From: Aphanothece sacrum FPU1
GTDB taxonomy: Bacteria; Cyanobacteriota; Cyanobacteriia; Cyanobacteriales; Microcystaceae
Length of the DNA stretch: 64,000 nucleotides
Direction of reading: 5' to 3'
NCBI RefSeq assembly: GCF_003864295.1
Contig: NZ_BDQK01000016.1
Span: forward strand, 282,996-346,995
Within the stretch, counting starts at the first letter, position 1; the number at the start of each line of letters is the position of its first letter. The notes under the pieces are model-generated. The model saw only the letters and a list, made by a program, of their open reading frames with translations, ran no database searches and had not been told where the DNA came from. Shown here one piece after another: positions 34,592-43,661 of this stretch. The translations under genes and the position numbers were made by a program.

Positions 34592-34872
34592 AACTTTTTT
34601 TCCTTTATTATAGCATCATTAAATACATCATAATTAATAAACTTATGAACTGCCAAGACGGCAAAAAACGGAAATTATCCTCAATCTTCTGAAAATTCAG
34701 AAATAGATAATCCTGATATAATTGAAACAGAAAATCTATTGATTGAGGATAAATTAAAGCAAGCAAAATTAGAAACTGTTTTAATTAGTTCCTCTAATTG
34801 ATTATTCGCTTCTTTTAAGTAAAGTTTTTGCATAAAATTTAGCTCCATTTTTTATTTGTATATTTACATTAA
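34592..34872. other. Spacer with possible decayed coding DNA
   Basis: About 280 bases. On the + strand, 34672-34800 reads NYPQSSENSEIDNPDIIETE and ends LETVLISSSN, with no start codon; it may be the tail of a lost gene. The remainder is AT-rich. Confidence 0.3.
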
Positions 34873-35100
34873 TTATAGCTTAACTATCATTGATTTATGT
34901 TGAGGAATTTGATCCCCATCTTCTAATAACATCAATAAATGAACCCTAACTGCTTCTTTAATTTCTTGAATTGCTTCCTCTTGACTATCTCCATGTGCCA
35001 TAATATCCAATTCTAAACATTTAGCTAAATATGCCTCATCTTCTGAGGAAAATTCAACGAGATAAGAATAATTTTTAATGTAATCATTAATATCAATCAT
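34873..35100 (-). CDS. HicB-family antitoxin
   Basis: A 75-residue protein with the HicB partial RNase H-like fold (YLVEFSSEDEAYLAKCLELDIMAHG, then SQEEAIQEIKEAVRVHLLML). No separate DNA-binding domain follows, so it is the minimal form. It overlaps the upstream toxin-like gene by 8 bases, with the toxin first. Together they would form a type II HicAB module in which HicB blocks the mRNA interferase. Confidence 0.8.
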   Translation of the reverse strand: MIDINDYIKNYSYLVEFSSEDEAYLAKCLELDIMAHGDSQEEAIQEIKEAVRVHLLMLLEDGDQIPQHKSMIVKL

Positions 35101-35359
35101 GATTTTCTCCTTGTTGAATTTGTTTGAGTTTAAGTAAAGCTAATCTTACTTGTTTAACTTGATAAGGTTTTGCATTACCGTCTTTACCTTTTTGAAGATT
35201 TATTCTGGGTTCTCCCTGCCAAGGTACTTTAAAAGGATAATGACTTGAACCTCTATTTCTGGGTTGATCAAAAAAACTTTCTGTAATCTTCATCAAACGA
35301 GAAAATTTAATATTTTTAGTCTTTTCAAGTTCCCTGATAGCTTCATCAATATCCATCAT
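35093..35359 (-). CDS. HicA-like toxin, 88 residues
   Basis: The double-stranded-RNA-binding-like core of HicA is seen in RGSSHYPFKVPWQGEPRINLQ, with the key histidine in SSHYPF, and QVKQVRLALLKLKQ at the C-terminus. It is longer than the classic 60-residue HicA because of an N-terminal helix (DEAIRELEKTKNIKFSRLMK). It is upstream of and overlaps HicB by 8 bases. The predicted activity is mRNA cleavage. Confidence 0.75.
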   Translation of the reverse strand: MMDIDEAIRELEKTKNIKFSRLMKITESFFDQPRNRGSSHYPFKVPWQGEPRINLQKGKDGNAKPYQVKQVRLALLKLKQIQQGENHD

Positions 35360-35511
35360 AAATCTATTTTATCTATTGCATTAAATCAATGATTTGGATT
35401 TTTGTATTATAACTGAGCTAATCTTACCAAAATTATAGCAGCATTATTTTAAAAACATTTAATTGTAAATTTGTCAATACTTAATTAAATAACTTTTATA
35501 AAGCAAAATCT

Positions 35512-35600
35512 GAGTATACACTCAGTCAATTTGTCAATAATTGTAACAAAATGTTTCATTTTTCTTTGCAAATTGTGTCAAATTATCGAGTAAACACTCA
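35512..35600 (+). promoter_or_regulatory. Twin GAGTAWACACTCA motifs in the chlH upstream region
   Basis: Two 13-nt sites, GAGTATACACTCA at 35512-35524 and GAGTAAACACTCA at 35588-35600, lie 76 bp apart. Each has GAGT/ACTC arms, fitting binding sites of a dimeric regulator of chlH. The region 35360-35725 otherwise shows AT-rich DNA and a leader hairpin. Confidence 0.45.
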
Positions 35601-35628
35601 ATCGGGTGTCATTTTCTGCTACAAACAC

Positions 35629-35663
35629 AGAGGAGTCCTATTTCATTTGTTGTCAACTCCTCT
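35629..35663 (+). promoter_or_regulatory. Stem-loop in the chlH leader
   Basis: AGAGGAGT at 35629-35636 pairs fully with ACTCCTCT at 35656-35663 across a 19-nt loop, 62 bases before the chlH ATG. It could affect mRNA stability or translation. There is no T-run after it, so it is not a simple terminator. Confidence 0.4.
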
Positions 35664-35725
35664 AAGGGGTTGGCCTGTTTATAACCTGTTTAGGCTATCA
35701 TCAAAATTAAGGAGCATTATCATAG

Positions 35726-38700
35726 ATGTTTACTCACGTCAAGTCCACCATTCGCCATATCGTTCCAGAGGCAATTAATGGTCGTTCTTTGCTCAAGGTG
35801 GTCTATGTCGTGTTAGAACCACAGTATCAAAGTTCTCTCTCGGCGGCCGTTAATGCTATCAATAAGAATAATCCTAATTTAGCCATCGAAATTAGTGGTT
35901 ATCTCATAGAAGAACTGAGAAACCCGGAAAATTACGAAGATTTTAAGCGAGATGTGGCTAAAGCTAACTTATTTATTGCTTCTCTCATCTTCATTGAAGA
36001 CTTAGCCGATAAAGTGGTAGAAGCGGTTCAGCCCCATCGTGATAACCTAGATGCTGTGGTGGTGTTCCCTTCTATGCCCCAGGTGATGCGTCTCAACAAG
36101 TTGGGAAGCTTTTCTATGGCCCAGTTGGGACAGTCCAAAAGTGCGATCGCCCAATTTATGCGGAAACGCAAGGAAAATTCTGGGGCCGGTTTCCAAGATG
36201 CGATGTTAAAGTTATTGCGAACATTGCCTCAAGTTTTGAAGTATCTTCCGGTAGAAAAAGCCCAAGATGCTCGCAATTTTATGTTAAGTTTCCAATATTG
36301 GTTAGGGGGTTCATCTGAGAATTTAGAGAATTTTCTGTTAATGTTGGCTCATAAGTATTCTTATCAAGAATTACTCAAAGATCAAAAGGTTGAATATAAA
36401 GATCCGGTGGTGTATCTTGATATGGGAATTTGGCATCCTTTATCCATGAAAATGTTTGAAGATGTCCCCTCTTATTTGAAATGGTTTAACAGTCGGACTG
36501 ATATTTCTGATGAATTAAAAGATCCTTTGGCCCCTTGTGTGGGATTAATATTACAACGGACTCATCTAGTAACAGGAGATGATGCTCATTATGTTGCTAT
36601 GGTGCAAGAATTAGAATGTATGGGGGCAAGAGTTATTCCTGTTTTTGCCGGAGGGTTAGACTTTTCTAAACCTGTAGAAGCTTATTTCTTAGACCATAGT
36701 GTTAAAGGAGTAGAACCATTTCCTATTGTAGACACGGTAATATCATTGACAGGGTTTGCTTTAGTAGGCGGTCCAGCGCGTCAAGATCACCCCAAAGCGA
36801 TAGAATCATTAAAACGCCTTAACCGTCCCTATATGTGCGCTTTACCCCTGGTATTTCAAACTACCCAGGAATGGGAAGCAAGTGATCTAGGGTTACATCC
36901 GATCCAAGTTGCGTTACAAATAGCCATACCTGAGTTAGATGGGGCCATTGAACCTATTATTTTATCAGGACGGGACGGTAATACGGGACGGGCGATCGCA
37001 CTTCAAGATCGGATTGAAGTGGTGGCCCAACGGGCGATGAAATGGGCAAATTTACGGAAAAAACCCAAATTAGATAAAAAAGTCGCTATTACGGTGTTTA
37101 GTTTTCCACCGGATAAGGGAAATGTAGGAACTGCAGCGTATTTAGACGTATTCGGGTCTATTTATGAGGTAATGAAAGCATTACAGGGAAATGGCTATGA
37201 TGTGCCAGAATTACCAGAGTCTCCCAAAGCGTTGATGGAAGCGGTTATACATGATGCTCAGGCTCAATATGCCTCTCCTGAGTTAAATATAGCTTATCGG
37301 ATGTCTGTAGAACAATATGAGCGTTTAACCCCTTATTCCGTCCGTTTAGAGGAAAATTGGGGGCCACCTCCAGGAAATTTAAACAGTGACGGACAAAATT
37401 TACTGATCTATGGTAAACAGTTTGGCAATGTATTTATTGGGGTACAACCTACCTTTGGATATGAAGGTGATCCTATGCGGTTACTGTTTTCGAGATCTGC
37501 GAGTCCTCATCATGGGTTTGCTGCTTATTACACCTATTTAAACCAAGTTTGGAAAGCAGATGCGGTCTTACATTTTGGAACCCATGGATCACTGGAATTT
37601 ATGCCAGGAAAACAGATGGGAATGTCTGGGGACTGTTACCCTGATACTCTCATTGGAATGATTCCTAATTTGTATTATTATGCGGCAAATAATCCCTCAG
37701 AAGCGACTATTGCTAAACGTCGCAGCTATGCAGAAACCATCTCTTATTTAACTCCTCCTGCTGAGAATGCAGGGTTATATAAGGGTTTAAAAGAGTTAAG
37801 TGAATTAATAGCTTCTTATCAAACCTTAAAAGATAGTGGTCGCGGTGTTCCTATTGTTAACACCATCATGGATAAATGTCGGTTAGTGAATTTGGATCAG
37901 GATATTCAATTACCTGATACAGATGCTAAAGATATGACCCAAGAAGAACGGGATAATATTGTCGGTTTGGCCTACCGAAAATTGATGGAAATTGAGTCTC
38001 GTTTGTTACCTTGTGGACTTCATGTAATTGGAAAACCTCCTACCGCAGAAGAAGCGATCGCAACTTTAGTAAATATTGCTGCTTTAGATCGAGAAGAACA
38101 AGAACTTCTCGCGTTACCGCGCATTATTGCTGATAGTTTGGGACGAAATATTGAGGACATTTATCAAAATAGCGATCGCGGTATTTTAGAAGATGTAGAG
38201 TTGCTACAACAAATTACCTTAGCAACCCGTGAAGCAGTTTCTGCTTTAGTTAAAGAACAAATAGATGCAGAAGGACGAGTTTCTTTTGTCTCTAAACTGA
38301 ACTTTTTTAACATGGGTAAAAAGACACCTTGGGTAGATACTTTACACAATTTGGGTTATCCTAAAGTCGATCAAGATGCCTTAAAACCTCTGTTTGAATA
38401 CCTAGAATTCTGTTTAGAACAAGTTTGTGCGGATAACGAATTAGGGGGTTTACTGAAAGCATTAGAAGGGGAATATGTATTACCTGGGCCCGGTGGTGAT
38501 CCTATTCGTAACCCTAACGTTTTACCTACTGGTAAAAACATCCATGCGTTAGATCCCCAATCTATTCCTACATTAGCCGCCATTAAGTCTGCTAAAATTG
38601 TAGTAGATCGCCTTTTAGCCCGTCAAAAAATCGATAACGGAGGCCATTATCCTGAAACCATTGCTTGTGTATTATGGGGAACAGATAACATCAAAACTTA

Positions 38701-39718
38701 TGGGGAGTCCCTCGCACAAATTATGTGGATGGTAGGGGTTAAACCCGTACCCGATGCGTTAGGAAGGGTAAATAAATTAGAGTTAATTTCCCTCGAAGAA
38801 TTAGGAAGACCTCGTATTGATGTGGTTGTCAACTGTTCTGGTGTGTTCCGTGACCTATTTATTAACCAAATGAACCTTTTAGATCAAGCGGTTAAAATGG
38901 CAGCAGAAGCGAACGAACCCTTAGAGATGAACTATGTTCGTAAACACGCTTTACAACAAGCAGACGAAATGGGAATTAACCTACGTCAAGCTGCAACCCG
39001 TATTTTTTCCAATGCGTCCGGTTCCTATTCTTCTAACGTTAATTTAGCGGTAGAAAATAGCAGTTGGGAAGAAGAAAAAGAGTTACAAAATATGTATCTC
39101 AACCGCAAAGGTTTTGCTTTTGACTCTGATAACCCAGGTGTCATGAATGATAACCGTAAAGTGTTTGAAGCAGCGTTAAAAACTGCTGATGCAACCTTCC
39201 AAAACTTAGATTCTTCCGAGATTAGTTTAACGGATGTTTCCCATTATTTTGACTCAGACCCGACAAAAGTTGTGTCTAGTTTACGGGAAGATGGTAAAAA
39301 ACCTTTTGCTTATATTGCGGATACAACTACTGCTAATGCACAGGTTCGTACCCTATCCGAAACCGTCCGTTTAGATGCGCGTACCAAGTTATTAAACCCT
39401 AAATGGTATGAAGGAATGTTATCCCATGGTTATGAAGGTGTACGGGAACTTTCTAAGCGATTAGTGAATACAATGGGATGGAGTGCAACTGCTGATGCGG
39501 TAGATAATTGGGTCTATGAAGACGTGAATACAACCTTTATTCAAGATGAGGAAATGTGTAAACGTCTGATGAATTTAAACCCCAATTCTTTCCGTAAAAT
39601 GGTCGGTACTTTATTAGAAGTAAATGGCCGGGGTTACTGGGAAACCTCAGAGGAAAACTTAGACAGGTTACAGGAATTATATCAGGAGGTTGAGGACAGA
39701 ATTGAAGGAGTAGAGTAA
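35726..39718 (+). CDS. chlH: Magnesium chelatase subunit H
   Basis: The 1330-residue porphyrin-binding subunit that, with ChlI and ChlD, inserts Mg into protoporphyrin IX, the first step committed to chlorophyll. The whole family length is present: the N-terminal domain ([20 protein letters not shown]), [20 protein letters not shown] in the CobN/Mg-chelatase core, and [24 protein letters not shown] C-terminus. ATG 35726 follows AAGGAGCATTATC. It is transcribed alone; chlI and chlD are not in the window. A GGGTGGGC/GCCCACCC hairpin lies directly after the stop. Confidence 0.97.
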   Translation: MFTHVKSTIRHIVPEAINGRSLLKVVYVVLEPQYQSSLSAAVNAINKNNPNLAIEISGYLIEELRNPENYEDFKRDVAKANLFIASLIFIEDLADKVVEAVQPHRDNLDAVVVFPSMPQVMRLNKLGSFSMAQLGQSKSAIAQFMRKRKENSGAGFQDAMLKLLRTLPQVLKYLPVEKAQDARNFMLSFQYWLGGSSENLENFLLMLAHKYSYQELLKDQKVEYKDPVVYLDMGIWHPLSMKMFEDVPSYLKWFNSRTDISDELKDPLAPCVGLILQRTHLVTGDDAHYVAMVQELECMGARVIPVFAGGLDFSKPVEAYFLDHSVKGVEPFPIVDTVISLTGFALVGGPARQDHPKAIESLKRLNRPYMCALPLVFQTTQEWEASDLGLHPIQVALQIAIPELDGAIEPIILSGRDGNTGRAIALQDRIEVVAQRAMKWANLRKKPKLDKKVAITVFSFPPDKGNVGTAAYLDVFGSIYEVMKALQGNGYDVPELPESPKALMEAVIHDAQAQYASPELNIAYRMSVEQYERLTPYSVRLEENWGPPPGNLNSDGQNLLIYGKQFGNVFIGVQPTFGYEGDPMRLLFSRSASPHHGFAAYYTYLNQVWKADAVLHFGTHGSLEFMPGKQMGMSGDCYPDTLIGMIPNLYYYAANNPSEATIAKRRSYAETISYLTPPAENAGLYKGLKELSELIASYQTLKDSGRGVPIVNTIMDKCRLVNLDQDIQLPDTDAKDMTQEERDNIVGLAYRKLMEIESRLLPCGLHVIGKPPTAEEAIATLVNIAALDREEQELLALPRIIADSLGRNIEDIYQNSDRGILEDVELLQQITLATREAVSALVKEQIDAEGRVSFVSKLNFFNMGKKTPWVDTLHNLGYPKVDQDALKPLFEYLEFCLEQVCADNELGGLLKALEGEYVLPGPGGDPIRNPNVLPTGKNIHALDPQSIPTLAAIKSAKIVVDRLLARQKIDNGGHYPETIACVLWGTDNIKTYGESLAQIMWMVGVKPVPDALGRVNKLELISLEELGRPRIDVVVNCSGVFRDLFINQMNLLDQAVKMAAEANEPLEMNYVRKHALQQADEMGINLRQAATRIFSNASGSYSSNVNLAVENSSWEEEKELQNMYLNRKGFAFDSDNPGVMNDNRKVFEAALKTADATFQNLDSSEISLTDVSHYFDSDPTKVVSSLREDGKKPFAYIADTTTANAQVRTLSETVRLDARTKLLNPKWYEGMLSHGYEGVRELSKRLVNTMGWSATADAVDNWVYEDVNTTFIQDEEMCKRLMNLNPNSFRKMVGTLLEVNGRGYWETSEENLDRLQELYQEVEDRIEGVE

Positions 39719-39724
39719 AATAGT

Positions 39725-39745
39725 AGGGTGGGCAATGCCCACCCT
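39725..39745. terminator. Palindrome AGGGTGGGC-AAT-GCCCACCCT after chlH
   Basis: A 9-bp stem with 3-nt loop starts 7 bases after the chlH stop and is followed by TAAACTTTTT, so it could terminate chlH. The sequence is also a widespread dispersed repeat in cyanobacteria. Confidence 0.6.
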
Positions 39746-39758
39746 TAAACTTTTTAAA

Positions 39759-40013
39759 GTGGGTAAACTAAGTAAATTAATTCAAAAATTGCTCTCCCGT
39801 CCTCCAGAAGCACGTTTTGAGGATGTCCGCTATGTTTTAGAATCATTTGGTTATGTGGAAATTCGTTCTAGAGGAAGTCATCATGCTTTTGAAAATGATG
39901 CAGGAGATATCATTATTATTCCCAAAAAAGGAGGGAAAAAGGTTAAACGGACTTACCTAGAAGAAATCATCAAGTTATTAAATTTAGAGAATTGGAAAGA
40001 TGACAATAAATAA
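39759..40013 (+). CDS. HicA-family toxin
   Basis: The HicA core reads VRYVLESFGYVEIRSRGSHHAFENDAGDIIIIPKKG, with the catalytic His in GSHHAF, and KRTYLEEIIKLLNL at the end. The in-frame ATG at 39735 lies inside the GGGTGGGC palindrome, so I prefer GTG 39759 (MGKLSKLIQKLL), giving 84 residues. It overlaps the HicB gene by 14 bases, typical for these modules. The predicted activity is ribosome-independent mRNA cleavage. Confidence 0.8.
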   Translation: MGKLSKLIQKLLSRPPEARFEDVRYVLESFGYVEIRSRGSHHAFENDAGDIIIIPKKGGKKVKRTYLEEIIKLLNLENWKDDNK

Positions 40014-40248
40014 AGAGTTAGAACGTCCGTCTTTAGACTATTTTTTATCTCTTAAATATCCTATCTCAATTTATCCTGAAGATGAGGGAGGATATACTGC
40101 TTTAATTACTGATTTACCAGGGTGTATAACCCAAGGAGAGACACTAGAAGAAGTTGTAATGAATATTGAGGAAGCGAGAGAATTATGGATAGAGACAGTT
40201 TATAATAGTGGTAAAAGAGAGATCCCGTTACCTTCTAGAAAAAGATGA
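40000..40248 (+). CDS. HicB-family antitoxin
   Basis: 82 residues with the HicB signature ISIYPEDEGGYTALITDLPGC, then LEEVVMNIEEARELWIETVY. The overlap with HicA upstream and a 4-base overlap with the 69-residue gene downstream make a three-gene unit. A degraded second copy of this gene lies at 40481-40727. Confidence 0.85.
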   Translation: MTINKELERPSLDYFLSLKYPISIYPEDEGGYTALITDLPGCITQGETLEEVVMNIEEARELWIETVYNSGKREIPLPSRKR

Positions 40249-40454
40249 CACAAGAAGCATTTATACCCGATATGGAAAAAATAAAAGCAACTTCAGCTAA
40301 ATTTAAGGAACTTTGTCAGCGTATGGATGCCCACATTTTAGTGTTAGATGATATCATTGCTCAATTAGAGGAAGAAAATAGACGTTCTCCTTTATATCAA
40401 TATCGCTTGAATAGGGCAAAAAGATTATTAAATAGTAACATTAGTGTTAAGTAA
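40245..40454 (+). CDS. Small helical protein linked to HicAB, 69 residues
   Basis: The ATG overlaps the hicB stop (ATGA). The product is mostly helical (FIPDMEKIKATSAKFKELCQRMDAHILVLDDIIAQLEEENRRSP) and resembles no family I know. It could be a third component or a decayed antitoxin; the sequence does not decide. Confidence 0.45.
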   Translation: MTQEAFIPDMEKIKATSAKFKELCQRMDAHILVLDDIIAQLEEENRRSPLYQYRLNRAKRLLNSNISVK

Positions 40455-40480
40455 GATTGGCAAATTAGAGAATTAGAAAG

Positions 40481-40727
40481 ATGACACTAAATAAAGAGTT
40501 AAAACCTTCATCTTTAGACTATTTTTTATCTCTTAAATATCCTATCTCAATTTATCGGCGAAGATGAGGGAGGATATACTGCTTTAATTACTGATTTACC
40601 AAGGTGTATAACCCAAGGAGAGACACTAGAAGAAGTTGTAATGAATATTGAGGAAGCGAGAGAATTATGGATAGAGACAGTTTATCATAGTGGCAAAAGA
40701 GAGATTCCGTTACCTTCTAGAAAATAG
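40481..40727 (+). pseudogene. Frameshifted duplicate of hicB
   Basis: Base by base it repeats 40000-40248: MTLNKELKPSSLDYFLSLKY, then ISIY. At 40556-40559 the parent's TATCCTGAAGAT has become TATCGGCGAAGAT, one base longer, which brings in a TGA five codons later. The later part (ALITDLPRCITQGETLEEVV) continues in the shifted frame to TAG. The bases upstream (AATTAGAGAATTAGAAAG) are also shared with the parent, so it is a recent local duplication. Confidence 0.85.
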
Positions 40728-40784
40728 TAAATACGTTAAATAAGTGCATTACACTTTCATTAATGTATTCTACAAGATAAGCAA

Positions 40785-41243
40785 ATGACAAAAAAGTATA
40801 GAATTTATATGGATGTCTGTTGTTTCAATCGTCCTTTTGATGATTGGTCACAATTAAGAATTCGTCTTGAAGCAGAAGCTATTTTAACAATTATTAATTA
40901 TTTTCAGACAGAAGAATGGTTATTAATTGGTAGTATAGCTCTTGACTCAGAAATTGAGCAAACCCCTGATCTGGAGAAAAAACAACAAGTCAAGGATTTG
41001 TTAACCTTAGCAAAGACTAAAATTTCCCTGACTGAAGTGATTCAAAAAAGAACGAAAACTTTAGTAAAATTAGGTTTTAAATCTTTTGATGCTTTACATC
41101 TTGCTTATGCTGAATCAGGTATAGTAGATGTATTCTTGACAACGGATGATAGATTATTAAACAAAGCAACCCTTAATCAAGCTATATTAAAAGTACCTGT
41201 AAAAAATCCTATTTCTTGGTTAATGGAACAATCAAACGATTGA
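40785..41243 (+). CDS. PIN-domain protein, probable toxin
   Basis: 152 residues beginning KKYRIYMDVCCFNRPFDDW, with the first PIN acidic residue in YMDVCC, then SFDALHLAYAE and VFLTTDDRLLN carrying the other acidic ligands. This fits a PIN-fold RNase of the VapC type. The downstream 64-residue gene starts 12 bases after the stop; the order toxin then partner is the reverse of the classic VapBC order. A GTGCATTACAC...TGTATTCTAC repeat lies upstream. Confidence 0.75.
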   Translation: MTKKYRIYMDVCCFNRPFDDWSQLRIRLEAEAILTIINYFQTEEWLLIGSIALDSEIEQTPDLEKKQQVKDLLTLAKTKISLTEVIQKRTKTLVKLGFKSFDALHLAYAESGIVDVFLTTDDRLLNKATLNQAILKVPVKNPISWLMEQSND

Positions 41244-41254
41244 GGAATATAATT

Positions 41255-41449
41255 ATGATGACTCCAATGGAATTAAATGAAAAGGGATTCAAAGCATTAG
41301 TTGATGCACTGGGATATGCTGATTCTATTCGCTTCTTAAAACTATATTATCATGGTAAAGGAGACTATACTAAAGAGCGTCATCAATGGTTAGATCAAAT
41401 GATTCTTGATGATATTTTTGCTGATATTAAAGAGCGAGAGTCTAAATAG
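41255..41449 (+). CDS. Small partner of the PIN protein, 64 residues
   Basis: I start it at ATG 41255 (MMTPMELNEKGFKAL), behind TTGAGGAAT, rather than at the track-long GTG-like start at 41216 that overlaps the PIN gene. The product is GYADSIRFLKLYYHGKGDYTKERHQWLD and an acidic tail (DDIFADIKERES). It resembles the small proteins that accompany cyanobacterial PIN genes and is probably the antitoxin. Confidence 0.65.
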   Translation: MMTPMELNEKGFKALVDALGYADSIRFLKLYYHGKGDYTKERHQWLDQMILDDIFADIKERESK

Positions 41450-41510
41450 TTAATTATATAAATAGGGTTCATTACACTTCGTTATTATAACCAAGTGATT
41501 GAAATGCTTT

Positions 41511-41630
41511 TCATTTTCCCTGATTATTAGGGTTAGATGGATTCATAGAATATTCTGTGAACTTACGAGGATCAATCTCAGCAAATTTTGCCCTTGGTAG
41601 TGGGTTTCCAGATTGCCAATTTTGATCCAT
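41511..41630 (-). pseudogene. Truncated gene, N-terminal 39 codons
   Basis: The reverse strand reads MDQNWQSGNPLPRAKFAEID, then RKFTEYSMNPSNPNNQGK and TGA. In related cyanobacterial proteins of the DUF6883 type, as I recall, GK is followed by W, so a TGG-to-TGA change is likely. After the stop, KAFQSLGYN continues in frame for a few codons before a GTTCATTACACTTCGTTA-type repeat cuts it off. Confidence 0.5.
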
Positions 41631-41679
41631 CTTAAGCGTGTTTAGAATTCTGTTTTGATATTACCATGAAAACCATTAA

Positions 41680-41728
41680 ATAAGGCGCATTACACTTCGT
41701 TAATGCACCCTACAAAAAGAGCGATCGC
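41680..41728. repeat. GGCGCATTACA...TAATGCACC short hairpin repeat
   Basis: AAGGCGCATTACACTTCGTTAATGCACCCTAC followed by GCGATCGCAC. The same type occurs at 33469-33515, 34329-34375 and 40742-40778, and a broken copy at 41460-41490. Confidence 0.65.
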
Positions 41729-41729
41729 A

Positions 41730-42713
41730 CTAAGCAGTTAAAATTATCGCTATACGAATAAGATTAATAACATCTTCAGCATTAACTCTCACATTTGGGT
41801 CGTGAGAATGTACAATCGCAACTCGATTTGCTTTACTAGAAATTTCTAGCGGTACTGACTCCTGCCAAGTATCTTTGCGATCACTTGGTCCCCCTGGAAT
41901 CAATTGTCCATTAACACCAAAAGAATGTTTTCCTGATATGTGCGCCCTTCCTTCTTGGTTATAAATGACAACAATAACCGATCCTGTAAAACCTTTCAAA
42001 TCTACTTTTGTTCGAGTGTGAGTCTCTGCTGTAAGCTGTCCATCAGGTGAAACTGTAACCTTAGTTGTCATTGTTCCTCCTGCTACTTGGTTTGTTTGTT
42101 CAGCCCTTACAGGTTGAGGATTATTGCCATTTCTTCCTAATCCTTCGGGGACTTTAACCCCTACAAATGAGATATTAAATACTTGCCAAAGATCATTCTC
42201 ATCTCTCCCCGAAAAGCAAGTAACTTCCTGTTGAAATGCTGTTAAATCATTCATCAGTTGACCACCGTGAGAATGTAAAGCAAAACCTGTATTTACATGA
42301 ATTAATCTGACTCGTTTACTATCATTCCAAATACCTCCTCCTTCTATTTCTATTTTCCATAAATCATTACTATCACCTGAACCAGAAAACCCAAAACAAG
42401 TTACTTCTTGTTGTCCAGTTATAGGAGAAGGAATTCCAGGGTGACTATGCAAGTTTTTTTGCGTTAAAATATGTTCAAATCTCAACATATCACCATCCTT
42501 GACAGCTTGAAGTTCATTGTCTCTCGGATTGCTAACATTAACACTTTTAACAATCCAAAAATCATTGTCGTCACCACCAGCACCATTATTAAAGCAAGTT
42601 ACTTGTTGCTGTTGTGAACTGTTGGGATGTTTATAATTAATTGGATGAGAGTGAAGATGAAAACCGGTCAAGGTATGTCTCATCTTGATTTGACTTCCAT
42701 ATTGAACGTCCAT
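41730..42713 (-). CDS. MIR-domain (beta-trefoil) protein
   Basis: Residues 1-185 hold three MIR-type repeats with a shared pattern: MRHTLTGFHLHSHPINY...QQQVTCF...DDNDFWIV, then LRFEHILTQKNLHSHPG...QQEVTCF...DSNDLWKIE, then VRLIHVNTGFALHSHGG...QQEVTCF...DENDLWQV. This is the fold of SDF2, protein O-mannosyltransferases and IP3 receptors, mostly eukaryotic. The C-terminal 130 residues are a separate beta-rich domain (SVIVVIYNQEGRAHISGKHSFG). There is no signal peptide. Ligand and role unknown. It is divergent from a vMAP-type HTH gene. Confidence 0.8.
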   Translation of the reverse strand: MDVQYGSQIKMRHTLTGFHLHSHPINYKHPNSSQQQQVTCFNNGAGGDDNDFWIVKSVNVSNPRDNELQAVKDGDMLRFEHILTQKNLHSHPGIPSPITGQQEVTCFGFSGSGDSNDLWKIEIEGGGIWNDSKRVRLIHVNTGFALHSHGGQLMNDLTAFQQEVTCFSGRDENDLWQVFNISFVGVKVPEGLGRNGNNPQPVRAEQTNQVAGGTMTTKVTVSPDGQLTAETHTRTKVDLKGFTGSVIVVIYNQEGRAHISGKHSFGVNGQLIPGGPSDRKDTWQESVPLEISSKANRVAIVHSHDPNVRVNAEDVINLIRIAIILTA

Positions 42714-42819
42714 ACTTATCTACTCCTTTTGGGTACAATTATTAACTAAAGAGCAATATGACAGAAAACTGATTAAAATAGTGTTCTTGTAAGTTATATA
42801 AAGTCAGAAAAAGACGGAA

Positions 42820-42844
42820 CTTTTGTAAATAATCTTTACAAAAG
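42820..42844. promoter_or_regulatory. Perfect hairpin in the MIR/HTH divergent region
   Basis: CTTTTGTAAA-TAATC-TTTACAAAAG, a 10-bp perfect dyad, lies between the divergent MIR and HTH genes. It is followed by AGCGGATAATAGCGGATAA, a direct repeat of AGCGGATAA. Both could be regulator sites. Confidence 0.45.
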
Positions 42845-42898
42845 ACTGCTTTTAGCGGATAATAGCGGATAAAGACTTGTAAAAACCATTAAATAAGT

Positions 42899-43408
42899 AT
42901 GAATCCTCAAGAGTTAGTAAGCTATTTAGAGGAGTTGATATTCTCCTCAACAGGTAAACACATTGATAGTTTACAAACGGCTATTTTAAAAGGAGTCTTA
43001 AACGGTCAAAAATATGCTGATATTTCTCAAGAATATAACTGTAGCAAAGGTCATGCAAAAGATGAAGCTTATAAACTTTGGCGACTTCTATCTGATACTT
43101 TAGGAGAAGACATTAATAAATCTAATTTTCGTGCAACGGTTGAAAGAATGATCGCAAAAAATTTTAGAGGTATTGGGAATATTGGTCAAGTTAACAAACT
43201 GAATTTTTGTCCTAATTCTGCTAATGACCTTGAAGATAATGACGATATTATTAACGATGATAAAATTATAGTAGAAGCTATAGAGAAGAAAATGAAAAGA
43301 GAAACGATTCCTAGATTAGTTAAATTAGGATTAACCTCAGAACAAATTGCTGAAGTATTAGATTTATCTGTTCAAGAAATTAATAAAATTATAGTTAGTC
43401 AAAAATAG
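42899..43408 (+). CDS. Stand-alone vWA-MoxR-associated (vMAP) N-terminal HTH-type protein
   Basis: The first 90 residues match, from memory, the HTH domain that in cyanobacteria usually precedes AAA, NB-ARC, caspase-like or WD40 modules: NPQELVSYLEELIFSSTGKHIDSLQTAILKGVLNGQKYADI, then CSKGHAKDEAYKLWRLLSDTLGE and the end FRATVER. Here no effector domain follows. Instead there is a linker and a C-terminal helix-turn-helix-like tail (RLVKLGLTSEQIAEVLDLSVQEINKI), which also ends some Rpn/PD-(D/E)XK proteins. A HigB relic begins 8 bases after the stop. Confidence 0.7.
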   Translation: MNPQELVSYLEELIFSSTGKHIDSLQTAILKGVLNGQKYADISQEYNCSKGHAKDEAYKLWRLLSDTLGEDINKSNFRATVERMIAKNFRGIGNIGQVNKLNFCPNSANDLEDNDDIINDDKIIVEAIEKKMKRETIPRLVKLGLTSEQIAEVLDLSVQEINKIIVSQK

Positions 43409-43416
43409 TATAATGA

Positions 43417-43554
43417 GAAGGAGTCATTTATGTCTTACACGCCTTTCAAAAAAAATCTAAACAGGGAATTACTACCCCCAAACAAGAAATAGATTTAGTG
43501 AAAAAACGAAGAGAACAAGCTCAACAACACTATCAAACTTATTATGCTAAATAA
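43417..43554 (+). pseudogene. C-terminal fragment of a HigB/Gp49-like toxin
   Basis: In the frame of codon 43429 the sequence reads YVLHAFQKKSKQG, then TPKQEIDLVKKRREQAQQHY and QTYYAK-stop. This is the familiar tail of phage-derived Gp49/HigB toxins. There is no start codon; a TGA at 43414 closes the frame upstream, and the RNase N-terminal half is missing. It stands 107 bases before a HigA-type antitoxin gene. Confidence 0.75.
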
Positions 43555-43661
43555 ACACCTGATTTAATCTTTTTATCACCGATAGGGATAGGTGAAATAC
43601 TGAATAATTGTTAAAAATTAATCTATTCCTATAAACTTTATCTAAATCAGAAGGAGAAATT

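Noticed and set aside
38164..38583. Antisense frames within chlH
   Set aside because: They overlap a conserved long gene, have no independent evidence and are expected by chance in a 4-kb ORF.
42820..42844. Perfect hairpin as a terminator
   Set aside because: It stands between two divergent starts, so no transcript of a known gene would end there; it is better read as a regulatory dyad.
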